Counted from the first letter of the stretch, positions 17,036 to 25,956 are shown. The stretch: 64,000 bases of DNA from Chitinophaga ginsengisoli (GCF_003014595.1 NZ_PYGK01000002.1:455555-519554); one strand, 5' to 3'. Translations and numbers: made by a program. The notes: generated from the letters alone by a model not told the origin.

Positions 17036-18019
17036 ATGATGCCTGAATCAATTCATAAGATTGCGGTATTCCGCGCATTACAATTAGGAGACATGTTATG
17101 TACAGTGCCGGCATTACGTGCCTTACGCACGGCATTTCCCGAAGCACACATTACATTACTGGGATTACCCTGGGCAGCTTCCTTTGTAGAAAGGTTCTCC
17201 AAATACCTGGACGCCTTTGTACATTTTCCGGGTTATCCCGGATTACCAGAACAGCCCGTAGTGCCTGAACAGTTCCCGTTGTTCCTGACAGCCATGCAGG
17301 AACAACGGTTCGACCTGGTATTGCAGATGCAGGGTAACGGTGCTATTGTTAACCCTATGATCGCGTTAATGGGTGGACGATATACGGCCGGTTACTGGCG
17401 ACAGGAAGACGGTTGCCCGGATGCCGGCCTTTTCCTCGAATATCCTGAGGATGTGTCAGAAATAGAACGCCACCTGCTATTGATGGAATACCTTGATATT
17501 CCCAGGCAGGGCACTTACCTGGAGTTTCCCATTACCGCAAAAGACATGGGGGACTTTAATCGGTTGGACCTTCCGCTGGAAGCACAGGAATACCTGTGTG
17601 TACATCCAGGCTCAAGAGGTAGCTGGCGTCAATGGCCTCCACATATGTTTGCTGCTATGGCTGATGAATTTGCAGAGAAGGGATGGAAAATAGTACTGAC
17701 AGGTACTGGGGACGAACGTCCTCTTACTGAGGCTGTAGCGGGACTGATGAAGCATAAATCCATCAATACTGCCGGACTCACTACACTAGGTAGCCTGGGA
17801 GTGCTCATTAAAAATGCACGTGCACTTTTGTCCAATTGTACCGGGGTATCTCATATGGCGGCTGCCTTTGAAACACCCAGCGTCATTATCAGCATGGATG
17901 GGGAACCCGTCCGTTGGGCGCCATTAAATAAACAATTGCATTATACAATAGACTGGACGACTGAGCCGGATTATGAGATCGTGTTAAGAAAGGGCATGCG
18001 GCTCCTCGAAGCTACCTGA
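17036..18019 (+). CDS. Family 9 (heptosyltransferase-like) glycosyltransferase
   Basis: I chose the ATG at 17036, directly after the GT2 stop (a second ATG follows at 17039). The 327-residue protein has the GT9 N-terminal pattern KIAVFRALQLGDMLCTVPALRAL and the C-terminal donor-binding region with CVHPGSRGSWRQWP and LSNCTGVSHMAAAF, typical of ADP-heptose:LPS heptosyltransferases. Its 3' end overlaps by 36 bp the 3' end of a second, convergent GT9 gene. ADP-heptose as donor is supported by hldE and gmhB nearby. Confidence 0.85.
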   Translation: MMPESIHKIAVFRALQLGDMLCTVPALRALRTAFPEAHITLLGLPWAASFVERFSKYLDAFVHFPGYPGLPEQPVVPEQFPLFLTAMQEQRFDLVLQMQGNGAIVNPMIALMGGRYTAGYWRQEDGCPDAGLFLEYPEDVSEIERHLLLMEYLDIPRQGTYLEFPITAKDMGDFNRLDLPLEAQEYLCVHPGSRGSWRQWPPHMFAAMADEFAEKGWKIVLTGTGDERPLTEAVAGLMKHKSINTAGLTTLGSLGVLIKNARALLSNCTGVSHMAAAFETPSVIISMDGEPVRWAPLNKQLHYTIDWTTEPDYEIVLRKGMRLLEAT

Positions 18020-19102
18020 AGAGGCAGCAGTGAGTGCTAACATGGCCTGGGTCATCTTTGCAATTTTATCTGGCGTAGCTAACGGCAGTTTCTCTGCAGA
18101 GAAAGAGCGGTATACATATTTCACTACTTCGTTCTTACTCTGCAGAGGCGCCGGCACGTCGAAGTAAAGTACCTTATTGGTAACACGCCAGGGTGTATGC
18201 TGGGGGTTGGTCAATGCATATAATACCAGTACAGGAGTATGTACTGCTGCCGCTATATGTACAGTACCAGTATTGACAGACAGTAATAAGGGCGCATGTT
18301 TTATCAGTATGGTCAACTCTGCCAGGTCAAATAGTCCTGCTGCAGCAAAGGCACGGTTGCCTATTCCTGCAGCCATTTCACCTGCCTCTTCTGCATTGTT
18401 CTTCCCTGTTATCAGTATCTGGCAATTAGTAGCGGCTTTTATTTTTCGTCCTGCAGTTATCCAATCCCTCACCGGATACCTGCGTTTCTGTTCTGAGACT
18501 TCAGGATGCAGGACTATCCACGGCTTCCGTGGATCAAGTCCCAGCAGCAATAATTTTTCACATACTGCCGGCCATAGTATTTCCTTTGCCTGGATACTCA
18601 GGTGCTGATCTTCCGTGGCAGCCCCTATCCGAGCCACCAGTTCAAGATCGCGCGTTACCTGGTGCCTGATGCAGGTATACGGCTCTTCGTCAGGTACCCA
18701 ATGCGTCAGTAACTGGTATGGATTCTCGCGACAGTAAGCCAATCTGAGCGGGATTTCTGCCAGATATGCCAGCATAATGGACGGCATCGGGTTCTGGCTA
18801 TATACGGTGAAGATAACGGCGGCATCAAACCTACCTTCCCTCAGTTTCTTTACAAGCCGATAGAATTGGGCCGGATCAGGCACTCCTGTAGTCTGTACCC
18901 AGGGTACGTCAAATACAATTGCTTCATCTATTTCCGGTATTTCCGGCACTGCTGCTGCACCCAGAGAGGAGACGAGAACTGTAATATGACAGTTGAATGA
19001 TTGCTTCAGTGCCCTGATAGCAGGTGTGCTCATCAACAGGTCTCCTATATTATCCGGCCGTATACAAAGTATACGACGACATTTCTTCCATTCATTTTCC
19101 AT
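17984..19102 (-). CDS. Family 9 (heptosyltransferase-like) glycosyltransferase
   Basis: A 372-residue GT9 enzyme: RILCIRPDNIGDLLMSTPAI at the N-terminus, the donor site WIVLHPEVSEQKRRYP and the C-terminal LLLSVNTGTVHIAAAV. It is the last gene of a minus-strand run GT4 - GT4 - gmhB - hldE - GT9, its start overlapping the hldE stop by one base (TAATG). Two GT9 enzymes next to heptose-donor genes suggest at least two heptose (or related) additions to a lipid A core or other surface glycan. Confidence 0.86.
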   Translation of the reverse strand: MENEWKKCRRILCIRPDNIGDLLMSTPAIRALKQSFNCHITVLVSSLGAAAVPEIPEIDEAIVFDVPWVQTTGVPDPAQFYRLVKKLREGRFDAAVIFTVYSQNPMPSIMLAYLAEIPLRLAYCRENPYQLLTHWVPDEEPYTCIRHQVTRDLELVARIGAATEDQHLSIQAKEILWPAVCEKLLLLGLDPRKPWIVLHPEVSEQKRRYPVRDWITAGRKIKAATNCQILITGKNNAEEAGEMAAGIGNRAFAAAGLFDLAELTILIKHAPLLLSVNTGTVHIAAAVHTPVLVLYALTNPQHTPWRVTNKVLYFDVPAPLQSKNEVVKYVYRSFSAEKLPLATPDKIAKMTQAMLALTAASSGSFEEPHALS

Positions 19103-20586
19103 TATCCTTCCGCTACTTTTAGAGCAGGTGTCGTATAAATTCGTTTGATGATAAGTGTGGTAGAACGGTCCGGTACGAGTGGCAGTAACACCACTTCACC
19201 TCCAAACTCCTCTACCGCTGTTGCTTCCGGCAGAGATTCCCTGCTATAATCACCGCCTTTGGCAAAGATGGCTGGCCTGATGATACGGATCAATGATTCC
19301 GGTGTATCATCCTGCCCGCTCCCGAATGCAATTACATGCGCCACCGCACCGAGGCCGGCCAGCACCTGCACACGGTCGTTCAGATGATTAATGGGTCTCT
19401 CTGGTCCCTTTAACCGTTTAATACTTTCGTCGGTATTGACTCCTACAATAAGGATATCTCCCAGCGAGGCTGCCCTCTCCAGATAACTGACATGCCCACT
19501 GTGCAGGATATCAAAACAGCCGTTAGTAAACACGATCTTCTTCCCTTGTGACTTATACATCTCGCAAAGTGCCTCCAGTTCTTCCACATCCCGGATGTAT
19601 TTATCCTTCATGGAGAAATACGCCATTAACTCTGATTGTTTACAGTGTGCAGTATTATTCTTCCGGATAGCTACAGTTGCAGCCGCTCCTGCTATTTCAG
19701 CGGCAGTCGGTGCATTGGCGCCTGCAAGACTAGCCAGTGTAAAGGCGCTGACATATGTATCTCCTGCACCTGATACATTCGGATTGCTGACTGCACGCGC
19801 TGCTGTATGACAAAGCAGTTTATCTTCCAGGAAGATAAGGGCTCCTTCCTCATCCAGGGTCACTGCTGTAACAGCAGCTCCTGTCACCGCATATATGGCC
19901 TCACCCATTTCTTCCAGTTGCTGTGCCTTGGAACATGGTTGCTCAGGCAACTCCAGCATGGCCATCATCTCCCTGAAATTAGGCTTTGCCAATGCTGGTT
20001 GTAAGCCTTTATACTGTTGCAGCTTCCTGGCATCTACAGCAACGAACTTCGGATGCTGTTGATTTAACCGTTCCAATGCGGCAATAATACCGGGCGTGAG
20101 TAATCCCTTATTATAGTCAGCGATCACAATAGCATCATGCAAAGGGAACTCCCTTTCCAGTACGGCTATCAGCTGTGCTTCACAGGCACTGTCAAGCGGT
20201 ACCTCTGTTCCTTCATCATAGCGGGTCAATAACTGTTGTCCGGCAATCACGCGTGTTTTAATCATCGTGGTCCGTGTGTCACAGCGGATCACCTCATCCC
20301 GGATACCTTCTTTTTGCAACAGCTCACCGGCCAGTTCTGCGCCATAGTCGTTTCCTACAAGACTGACGAAGGTAACTGATGCTCCCAGATGGCGCAGGTT
20401 TGCCGCTGTATTCGCTCCTCCCCCGAGCACTGATGTATGTGAACTGATATCCACTACAGGCACGGGTGCTTCCGGCGATAAACGGGTGCTGGCGCCTCTC
20501 AGATAAGTATCGATCATCAGGTCGCCCAGTACCAATACAGCAGGCTGCATAAAAGCTTTGATCAACGTTTGATATATAAGTTCCAT
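19102..20586 (-). CDS. hldE: Bifunctional heptose-7-phosphate kinase / heptose-1-phosphate adenylyltransferase
   Basis: A 494-residue fusion. The N-terminal PfkB/ribokinase-type kinase (to about residue 320) has SVLGGGANTAANL and the catalytic NVSGAGDTYVSAF motif. The C-terminal nucleotidyltransferase starts KIVFTNGCFDILHSGHVSYL with the HxGH site. Order and length match HldE (RfaE), which phosphorylates D-glycero-D-manno-heptose 7-phosphate and later adenylylates the 1-phosphate to ADP-heptose. It overlaps gmhB by 25 bp upstream and a GT9 gene by 1 bp downstream. Confidence 0.9.
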   Translation of the reverse strand: MELIYQTLIKAFMQPAVLVLGDLMIDTYLRGASTRLSPEAPVPVVDISSHTSVLGGGANTAANLRHLGASVTFVSLVGNDYGAELAGELLQKEGIRDEVIRCDTRTTMIKTRVIAGQQLLTRYDEGTEVPLDSACEAQLIAVLEREFPLHDAIVIADYNKGLLTPGIIAALERLNQQHPKFVAVDARKLQQYKGLQPALAKPNFREMMAMLELPEQPCSKAQQLEEMGEAIYAVTGAAVTAVTLDEEGALIFLEDKLLCHTAARAVSNPNVSGAGDTYVSAFTLASLAGANAPTAAEIAGAAATVAIRKNNTAHCKQSELMAYFSMKDKYIRDVEELEALCEMYKSQGKKIVFTNGCFDILHSGHVSYLERAASLGDILIVGVNTDESIKRLKGPERPINHLNDRVQVLAGLGAVAHVIAFGSGQDDTPESLIRIIRPAIFAKGGDYSRESLPEATAVEEFGGEVVLLPLVPDRSTTLIIKRIYTTPALKVAEG

Positions 20587-21158
20587 GTTTCGAATTTTGC
20601 TGTAGCGTGTTTCACAATAAGCCGGGCAGCCTCCAGCATGTCATTTGCTATATGTGCAGGTTTATTATAGTCATTCGTTTCCCATACCGTCTCATTCCCG
20701 TTGTTCAGCAGTACCGACCGGCAACCGGCACGATTACCTGCTTCCACATCGTTCAATATATCTCCTATCATCCATGATCCGGGAAGGAATATATCCATTT
20801 CCTCAGCTGCCTGCAGCAGCATACCGGGCAATGGTTTCCGGCAATCGCATCTGAGGGCGTAGGGTGTTATTTTTCCTGCGGGATGATGAGGGCAGTAATA
20901 AAACCCATCTAATGTTATTCCTCCTTCCTGCAGTAGTTCCCGTACCCTGGCAATAACAGGCAGCATATCCTCTTCTCTGAAATATCCATGCGCAATACCT
21001 GCCTGGTTGGAAACAACGATCAGCGCATAACCTTTCTCCTGCAGCAGGCGCAAACCTTCCAGAGCGCCATATTCCAGTACTATTTTGTCAGGATCTGCAT
21101 TGTAGGGCACGTTACTGATCAATGTACCATCCTTGTCGATAAATACCGCTTTTCTCAT
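20562..21158 (-). CDS. gmhB: D-glycero-D-manno-heptose 1,7-bisphosphate phosphatase
   Basis: A 198-residue HAD-IIIA phosphatase. Motif I is VFIDKDGTLISNVPY (two Asp), motif II VVSNQAGIAHGYF and motif IV MIGDILNDVEAGNRAG. The zinc-binding loop CPHHPAG...RCDCRKP is characteristic of GmhB/HisB-N. It removes the 7-phosphate between the two HldE steps. It is coupled to hldE by overlap and to the upstream GT4 gene by a 4-bp overlap. Confidence 0.88.
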   Translation of the reverse strand: MRKAVFIDKDGTLISNVPYNADPDKIVLEYGALEGLRLLQEKGYALIVVSNQAGIAHGYFREEDMLPVIARVRELLQEGGITLDGFYYCPHHPAGKITPYALRCDCRKPLPGMLLQAAEEMDIFLPGSWMIGDILNDVEAGNRAGCRSVLLNNGNETVWETNDYNKPAHIANDMLEAARLIVKHATAKFETWNLYIKR

Positions 21159-22426
21159 ATGGAGACACTTTCTTCTTCTGTTCTAAAGTTCCTGGGATAT
21201 GATATATCATTATTCCCGATAATTCCTTCATATACCGCCTGCATATCCCTGGCCACCAGTTCCCAGGTGAACAGTTTATTCACCCTTCTGAGTGCGTTAT
21301 TTCCCATTTCTCTTAAGATAGCCGGTGATTGAAGCAGCGTGGTGATCTTGCGTGCCAGCGCTTCCGGGTCTTTGGGTGGTACCAGCGCGCCACTGTGCCC
21401 GTCTGCCACGCTGTATTTTATTCCTCCTACCTTGCTGCCGATCACGGGCGTACCACATGCCATGGCTTCCAGCGGTGTGATACCAAAAGGCTCATACCAT
21501 GGCGTTGTAATGAAGATATCTGCGGCAGTATAGTAGTACTTCAATTCCTGCCGGGATTTCTGTCCAAGGAAATATACCTTATCACTGATTTTCAAATCAC
21601 TGGCCAGTTGTTTCAGACGTGTCAGTTCCTTTGCAGTATCCACATCACCTCCTACTATAAGTAGTCTTACGTTTGAACTTCTGCATCTTGCCTTTGCCAA
21701 TGCCATGATCACATTGTCCACGCCTTTCCTGGGTACCATACGCCCCAGTTGCAACAGCACCTTTTCATCATAAGGTATTCCCAATAAAGAACGGGCAACG
21801 GATTTATTCACCGGATAAAGCTCTTCTACATTCACGCCACAGGGGATGACGGTGATCTTTTCTGCGGGTGCATGGTAATAGGTCATGAGGTCTTCCCTAT
21901 CCTGCGGACATTCGGCAACGATCACACGTGCTTCTCTTACAGCTTCCTCCTCTATAGCGAGGCGCTCTTTCGGGAACTGGTCGTTGTCTCCCTGGTGAAT
22001 ACGGCGGATGTGCCCTAATGCATGAAAAGTAACCACGAAAGGTATACCCAGTTCTCTCTTCAGCGCCATCGCCACCCATGCAGACATAAAGAAGTTGGCA
22101 TGTATCAGTTCGTAGGTTATCTGTTCTTCCTGCATGAACCGCAGCATATCTGCTTTAAAAGCTGGCATGTATTGCAGCAGCGTCTCCTTCGGAATATCTT
22201 CTGCGGGCCCGGCATTCACATGTATGATCCTTATCTTATCGCCGAAGGATACTACTTCCGGCAGTTCCTTATCCTCCCGTCTTGTAAAGATGTCTATCTG
22301 GTAATCCATCGTGGCCAGCTGCTTAGCCACTTCTCCTACATATACATTCTGGCCGCCGGCATCTGCACCTCCCAAAGCGGCCAATGGTGAAGCATGTTCA
22401 CTAATGAACGCTATTCTCTTTCCCAT
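21155..22426 (-). CDS. Family 4 glycosyltransferase
   Basis: I chose the ATG at 22426 (MGKRIAFISEHASPL) over a TTG at 22459. This GT-B enzyme has the N-terminal acceptor loop LGGADAGGQNVYVGEVAKQL seen in MshA/sucrose-phosphate-synthase-like GT4 enzymes, donor-site LQLGRMVPRKGVDN and the Glu-x7-Glu signature EPFGITPLEAMACGTPVIG. It sits between another GT4 gene and gmhB in one operon. The donor could be a nucleotide hexose; the acceptor is unknown. Confidence 0.87.
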   Translation of the reverse strand: MGKRIAFISEHASPLAALGGADAGGQNVYVGEVAKQLATMDYQIDIFTRREDKELPEVVSFGDKIRIIHVNAGPAEDIPKETLLQYMPAFKADMLRFMQEEQITYELIHANFFMSAWVAMALKRELGIPFVVTFHALGHIRRIHQGDNDQFPKERLAIEEEAVREARVIVAECPQDREDLMTYYHAPAEKITVIPCGVNVEELYPVNKSVARSLLGIPYDEKVLLQLGRMVPRKGVDNVIMALAKARCRSSNVRLLIVGGDVDTAKELTRLKQLASDLKISDKVYFLGQKSRQELKYYYTAADIFITTPWYEPFGITPLEAMACGTPVIGSKVGGIKYSVADGHSGALVPPKDPEALARKITTLLQSPAILREMGNNALRRVNKLFTWELVARDMQAVYEGIIGNNDISYPRNFRTEEESVSI

Positions 22427-22442
22427 ATACTTATTTTTAAGA

Positions 22443-23495
22443 TCAGTTACCGCTGGCAATAGTGCTGTGATCAGATTCTATCGCCTGCTTTCCAAATAGT
22501 TGGTCGGTATAAATAATCTCATTCATGTTCCCACTGCAGACTGTCTGAAATAACCTTTCCCAGTCTGCCGTGAAACGCTCTATATTGAACCGCTTCATGG
22601 CGGTGGCCTTTGCGGCTTCTCCCATTTGCGCGGCCAGCTCCGGCTCGTTCAGCAACAGCTTCATCTTTTTGATCAGGTAATTAATATCTGTATGAATGAA
22701 TCCATTCTTTCCATTTTCAATCACCGTTACCAGCTCGGTAGTGGCAAGGCCCACAACAGGCATTCCCTGCATCATCGCCTCACAAACTGCCAGTGCCAGA
22801 CTGGTATGTCTTACGGGATGGAAATAGAATCTGTACTTACTTCTGAACAATGGCAGCTGCGGATGTAATACTTCTCCGAGACCATCTTCTCCGTTGCCCA
22901 TGCCTACGAGGTCAACGGGCAGTATATTACGGACATGCTGAAAAATATCCCAGCCCAGTCCTCTGCCCCTTTGCGGCAAATGATTAATGGTCACCAATCC
23001 CTTTGCCAATTCTCCTGTATACGGCACATCGGGGGCCGTTACGCCATGTTCGATCACGGTGGCCGGTGTACGGTTATTGTCCCACATCAGCCGGTTGTAG
23101 TGCGTCACATGTACCAGGCAAATGCGGCGGTCGTTCACGACGTGTCTTGTGGTAACAGGATTCTTGGCTGGTGTGTTATGCTCCAGGTATACCCGGGGTA
23201 ACCTGCGCTGCGCGGGAGATAGTATATCATATTGATCCACCAGGTAATCTTTTGTAGACTGATAAAGGATGACATCAAAGTCAATATCTTTCACCATTCT
23301 TATCGGGATCTCATGCACATTATCACCGAATGGAAATGTCTTTCCTCTGCCATAGTACCCGGGAGTACGTTGCTCGTTGACAGGGATATAGATGTCATAA
23401 TTGCCTTGTGACAGGTAATACAGGTAGCTTCCATGGATATGCCAAGTAAAAATCTTCAGCCTGGGCTTTTGCTGCGTAGTCGTCATATATGTCAT
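22443..23495 (-). CDS. Family 4-like glycosyltransferase
   Basis: The start is taken at the ATG at 23495; another ATG at 23486 fits as well, and a TTG lies at 23519. The ~350-residue protein has a GT-B fold with an atypical N-terminus (LKIFTWHIHGSYLYYLSQGN), a central GLVTINHLPQRGRGLGWDIF linker and the donor-site SLALAVCEAMMQGMPVVGLA and ENGKNGFIH pattern of GT4. It is the first gene of the minus-strand glycan operon. Confidence 0.82.
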   Translation of the reverse strand: MTYMTTTQQKPRLKIFTWHIHGSYLYYLSQGNYDIYIPVNEQRTPGYYGRGKTFPFGDNVHEIPIRMVKDIDFDVILYQSTKDYLVDQYDILSPAQRRLPRVYLEHNTPAKNPVTTRHVVNDRRICLVHVTHYNRLMWDNNRTPATVIEHGVTAPDVPYTGELAKGLVTINHLPQRGRGLGWDIFQHVRNILPVDLVGMGNGEDGLGEVLHPQLPLFRSKYRFYFHPVRHTSLALAVCEAMMQGMPVVGLATTELVTVIENGKNGFIHTDINYLIKKMKLLLNEPELAAQMGEAAKATAMKRFNIERFTADWERLFQTVCSGNMNEIIYTDQLFGKQAIESDHSTIASGN

Positions 23496-23890
23496 TAAAT
23501 AGGATTGACTGTGTAACAATATTCGCTTATGACCTTCCCTATGTGTCTTAATGATTCACCTCTTACTCTCTATAGTTGTTCAGAAGCAGGATCAATAAAC
23601 AAACCAAAGATGTGATGCTGGAAATAATTGATTTTTAGACAATTATTTTCTACTATCGTTAATTCTGTGTAAGTGCTGTATAGCAGCGCTTCCCCGGCGA
23701 ACGCTGCTGAAACTCAAAGAAGAAATTGCTATCGAAACCACAGTGCAACAGCTACATGGTACAATTGACGCAAGAGTTCTACACTTAATGTAACCTATTC
23801 ACGTTTCAAAGAATATGCATATATAGTAGTGGGCCGAAAATGGCCATGGCATGATTTTCCACACATTCCCTTACTACTAAACTTACTTTC
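23496..23890. other. Intergenic region with hairpins and a possible gene remnant
   Basis: About 395 bp without an intact gene. Two hairpins are visible: aaataattg/caattattt (23622-23630 with 23640-23648) and agcagcg/cgctgct (23682-23688 with 23702-23708). A short open frame from about 23705 to 23791, reading LLKLKEEIAIETTVQQLHG and ending at a stop, looks protein-like but I cannot name it. It sits directly before two decayed genes, so remnant DNA is plausible. Confidence 0.35.
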
Positions 23891-24214
23891 ATGAAGGCAG
23901 CTGTTTTCCATAAAATCGGAGACATTCGTGTGGATAATGTCGAGGATCCGCGTATAGAGCAATCTGAAGACATCATTGTAAAAGTCACATCTACCGCTAT
24001 CTGCGGCTCCGACCTGCATATTTATGACGGGTTCTTTCTACAATTGAAAGACCAGGTAATGGGTCATGAGTTCATGGGAATTGTTGAAGAAAAAGGCCCT
24101 GGTCTATCAAAGCTGAAACGCGGCGATCGTGTGGTGCCGTTTCCTATTGCCTGCGGACATTGTTATTTCTGTAATCCTGATCTGCCGGTTCACTGTGAGA
24201 ACTGTGAACTTTGA
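23891..24214 (+). pseudogene. Truncated zinc-dependent alcohol dehydrogenase (N-terminal 107 residues)
   Basis: The frame starts MKAAVFHKIGDIRVDNVEDP and follows the MDR/Zn-alcohol dehydrogenase family (formaldehyde-dehydrogenase-like subgroup): catalytic zinc ligands in TAICGSDLHIYDG and GHEFMG, then the GDRVVPFPIACGHCYFCNPD region with structural-zinc Cys residues. It stops after HCENCEL at 24212-24214, losing the rest of the catalytic domain and the whole NAD-binding domain; family members have about 350-390 residues. A fragment like the normal continuation (GYFESDGGLF in another frame) follows, then the sequence is lost. I read it as a decayed gene. Confidence 0.8.
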
Positions 24215-24296
24215 GAAGGGTACTTCGAAAGTGATGGAGGATTGTTTTAAGGCCAGAGATCTCCATCTGAACCCGCTGCCTGTCTTTCGCGAGCTC

Positions 24297-24432
24297 CGAC
24301 TGTAGTGCGATGTAAAATGGAATCAGGCAGAGAAGTCTGGACTGCCCTTGCCATGGTACCCGGTATAATTATGACGGCAGGGTTGTGACTGGTCCGGCGG
24401 ATACTGACCTGGAAGGTATTGCCTTGTCGTGA
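24297..24432 (+). pseudogene. Frameshifted Rieske [2Fe-2S] domain remnant
   Basis: Bases 24306-24338 read CDVKWNQAEKS, and after a frame change 24337-24432 read LDCPCHGTRYNYDGRVVTGP plus the ending ADTDLEGIALS and a stop. Joined, this matches the Rieske domain at the C-terminus of FAD-dependent oxidoreductases, where CTHLGC...WNxAEKSWDCPCHGS is the cluster-binding pattern. The upstream box is RL-stop-C (24297-24308) instead of HLGC, so there is also an in-frame stop. The FAD-binding body is absent. Together with the truncated dehydrogenase just before, this marks a deletion-scarred locus. Confidence 0.78.
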
Positions 24433-24564
24433 GTGTATGAACAACACGATACCACTCACAGACAAACTGCACCTGACAACGCTAATTGTAAGAATAGATA
24501 TGTCAGGAATATTTGATTCTTATTTTAGTTTAATTTAATGATGAACATAATGAATTGATAGCGT

Positions 24565-25068
24565 ATGATTAATTATGGTTATGATCTTGACATCATAAAT
24601 AAGATCTCTGATACACTGAGGCATAAGGGCGAAACACTGGCTGTAGCGGAAAGCGTAACCGCCGGTCAGTTACAGGTAGCCTTTTCTCTTGCGGATGGCG
24701 CTACGCAGATCTTCCAGGGCGGTGTTACTGCTTATAATATCGGACAGAAATCAAGGCATCTGCTGATAGATCCTATTCATGGCGCTAATTGTAATTGTGT
24801 ATCTGAAAAAGTGGCTGATCAGATGGCGGCACAGGTAGTATCTCTTTTTTCAGCAGACTGGGGGATTGCTATTACCGGCTATGCTTCTCCTGTACCCGAA
24901 CAGCACATTCATGAGTTATTTGCCCATTATACGATTTATTACAGGGATAAATGCGTAAAACATGAACGCGTCACTGCCCCTCACAATGATGTATTGACGG
25001 TCAGATTGCATTTCACAAATGCTGTGTTGCGGAAATTTTATGATGCCTGCAGAACTATCGGCATCTAG
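24565..25068 (+). CDS. CinA C-terminal-like protein (NMN amidohydrolase family)
   Basis: A 167-residue single-domain protein matching the CinA C-terminal (PncC) domain: LAVAESVTAGQLQVAFSLA near residue 20, then ATQIFQGGVTAYN and WGIAITGYASP. PncC enzymes deamidate nicotinamide mononucleotide. Here the usual ESCTGG motif reads ESVTAG, and the TGxAGP loop reads TGYASP, so activity may differ. The stand-alone form, without the N-terminal MoaB-like domain, is common. About 130 bp of unassigned sequence precedes it. Confidence 0.78.
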   Translation: MINYGYDLDIINKISDTLRHKGETLAVAESVTAGQLQVAFSLADGATQIFQGGVTAYNIGQKSRHLLIDPIHGANCNCVSEKVADQMAAQVVSLFSADWGIAITGYASPVPEQHIHELFAHYTIYYRDKCVKHERVTAPHNDVLTVRLHFTNAVLRKFYDACRTIGI

Positions 25069-25113
25069 TCCGGATATGGAATAATCTTTGCCGCCTTCTT
25101 CAAAAAACGTGTT

Positions 25114-25338
25114 ATGGAAAGATTGTCACTGGAAAAAGAAACCGTACATCTTGACTATACAAGGGAAGGTATTCCCGAGTCAGTAAAAAATTTCCGCCCG
25201 AATGTATTCAGAGACGGAGATATGTATCATTGTATCCTGGGCTGTGATGGAGACACGGCAGTATTTGGAAGCGGCAATTCAATAGAAGAGGCATTGCTCG
25301 AATGGGATCATGCTTATCAGGATAAAATGAAGAAATAA
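25114..25338 (+). CDS. Small HicB-like protein, function unknown
   Basis: A 74-residue soluble protein. The C-terminal half (DMYHCILGCDGDTAVFGSGN then SIEEALLEWDHAYQDKM) looks like the short beta-beta-alpha part of HicB-type folds, where a small strand pair is followed by a helix starting with (S/T)xEEAL. There is no HicA toxin partner next to it and no DNA-binding domain, so it should not be called an antitoxin. It lies 45 bp after the CinA-like gene and ends at a terminator. Confidence 0.6.
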   Translation: MERLSLEKETVHLDYTREGIPESVKNFRPNVFRDGDMYHCILGCDGDTAVFGSGNSIEEALLEWDHAYQDKMKK

Positions 25339-25354
25339 AAATCAGCAGATAAGA

Positions 25355-25391
25355 TAAAAAGGCCATTCCGTATCAACAGAACGGCCTTTTA
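25355..25391 (+). terminator. Bidirectional intrinsic terminator
   Basis: An aaaaggcc...ttccg arm pairs with the ...aacggcctttta arm. The 25355-25362 and 25384-25391 ends give a GC-rich stem flanked by A and T runs, so it can stop transcripts from both sides: the small HicB-like gene (plus) and the acidic protein gene (minus). Confidence 0.75.
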
Positions 25392-25413
25392 TCTACTGAA
25401 ATTATTGAGATTA

Positions 25414-25944
25414 TCAGGGAGTTCCTTCTGTCATATTATCATTACTGTCACTACCCCTGCTGTAGTTATTATTTTCCTCATCTTCTGCGCCAATGTCTTC
25501 ATTTTCGTCATCCAGTTCTGCACCAGGTATATCAAGATCAGCAGCGGATGTTTCTTCACCAAAAGAACCTTCATTCAATGGATCACCATCGTCATCCGTA
25601 CTATCTAATGAGGCTCGTCTCAGGCTGTCGGCATCTTCTTCTCCCGGTGTGATATTGGCACTGTCTTCCAGATCCTGTCGTTCCTCATCCGTAACATCAG
25701 ATTCATCGTCTATATCCTCCTCATCATCCAGGAGGCCTTTCCCTTCTTCATCATCGGATGATATAGTGGTATCTGCCAGTTCACCAAGGGGCGGTACATG
25801 TATATGTTCCTGTCCGGGGATATCTGATACATCAGGGAGCTGTATTTCAGTTTCTTCCCGCTGCATTTTCCTTTCGTCCTGCGGATTATCCTGTATATCC
25901 CGTTTTTCCTCGCTGCTTTTTATACGTGTGAATGCTTTTTCCAT
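25414..25944 (-). CDS. Acidic low-complexity protein, function unknown
   Basis: A 176-residue hydrophilic protein. After a charged N-terminus (KAFTRIKSSEEKRDIQDNPQ) it is dominated by Asp, Glu and Ser (for example DDEEDIDDESDVTDEERQD) and ends in EEENNNYSRGSDSNDN. There is no hydrophobic segment and no domain I recognise; disorder is likely. It is 12 bp downstream of a gene for a 34-residue membrane peptide on the same strand, so the two may be co-expressed. Confidence 0.6.
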   Translation of the reverse strand: MEKAFTRIKSSEEKRDIQDNPQDERKMQREETEIQLPDVSDIPGQEHIHVPPLGELADTTISSDDEEGKGLLDDEEDIDDESDVTDEERQDLEDSANITPGEEDADSLRRASLDSTDDDGDPLNEGSFGEETSAADLDIPGAELDDENEDIGAEDEENNNYSRGSDSNDNMTEGTP

Positions 25945-25956
25945 ATCAAATGCTTT

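Noticed and set aside
24247..24465. A 72-residue minus-strand frame
   Set aside because: The plus strand reads as a Rieske domain remnant over the same bases; the minus frame is incidental.
25114..25338. HicB antitoxin of a toxin-antitoxin pair
   Set aside because: No HicA toxin gene is adjacent and the similarity covers only the short fold.
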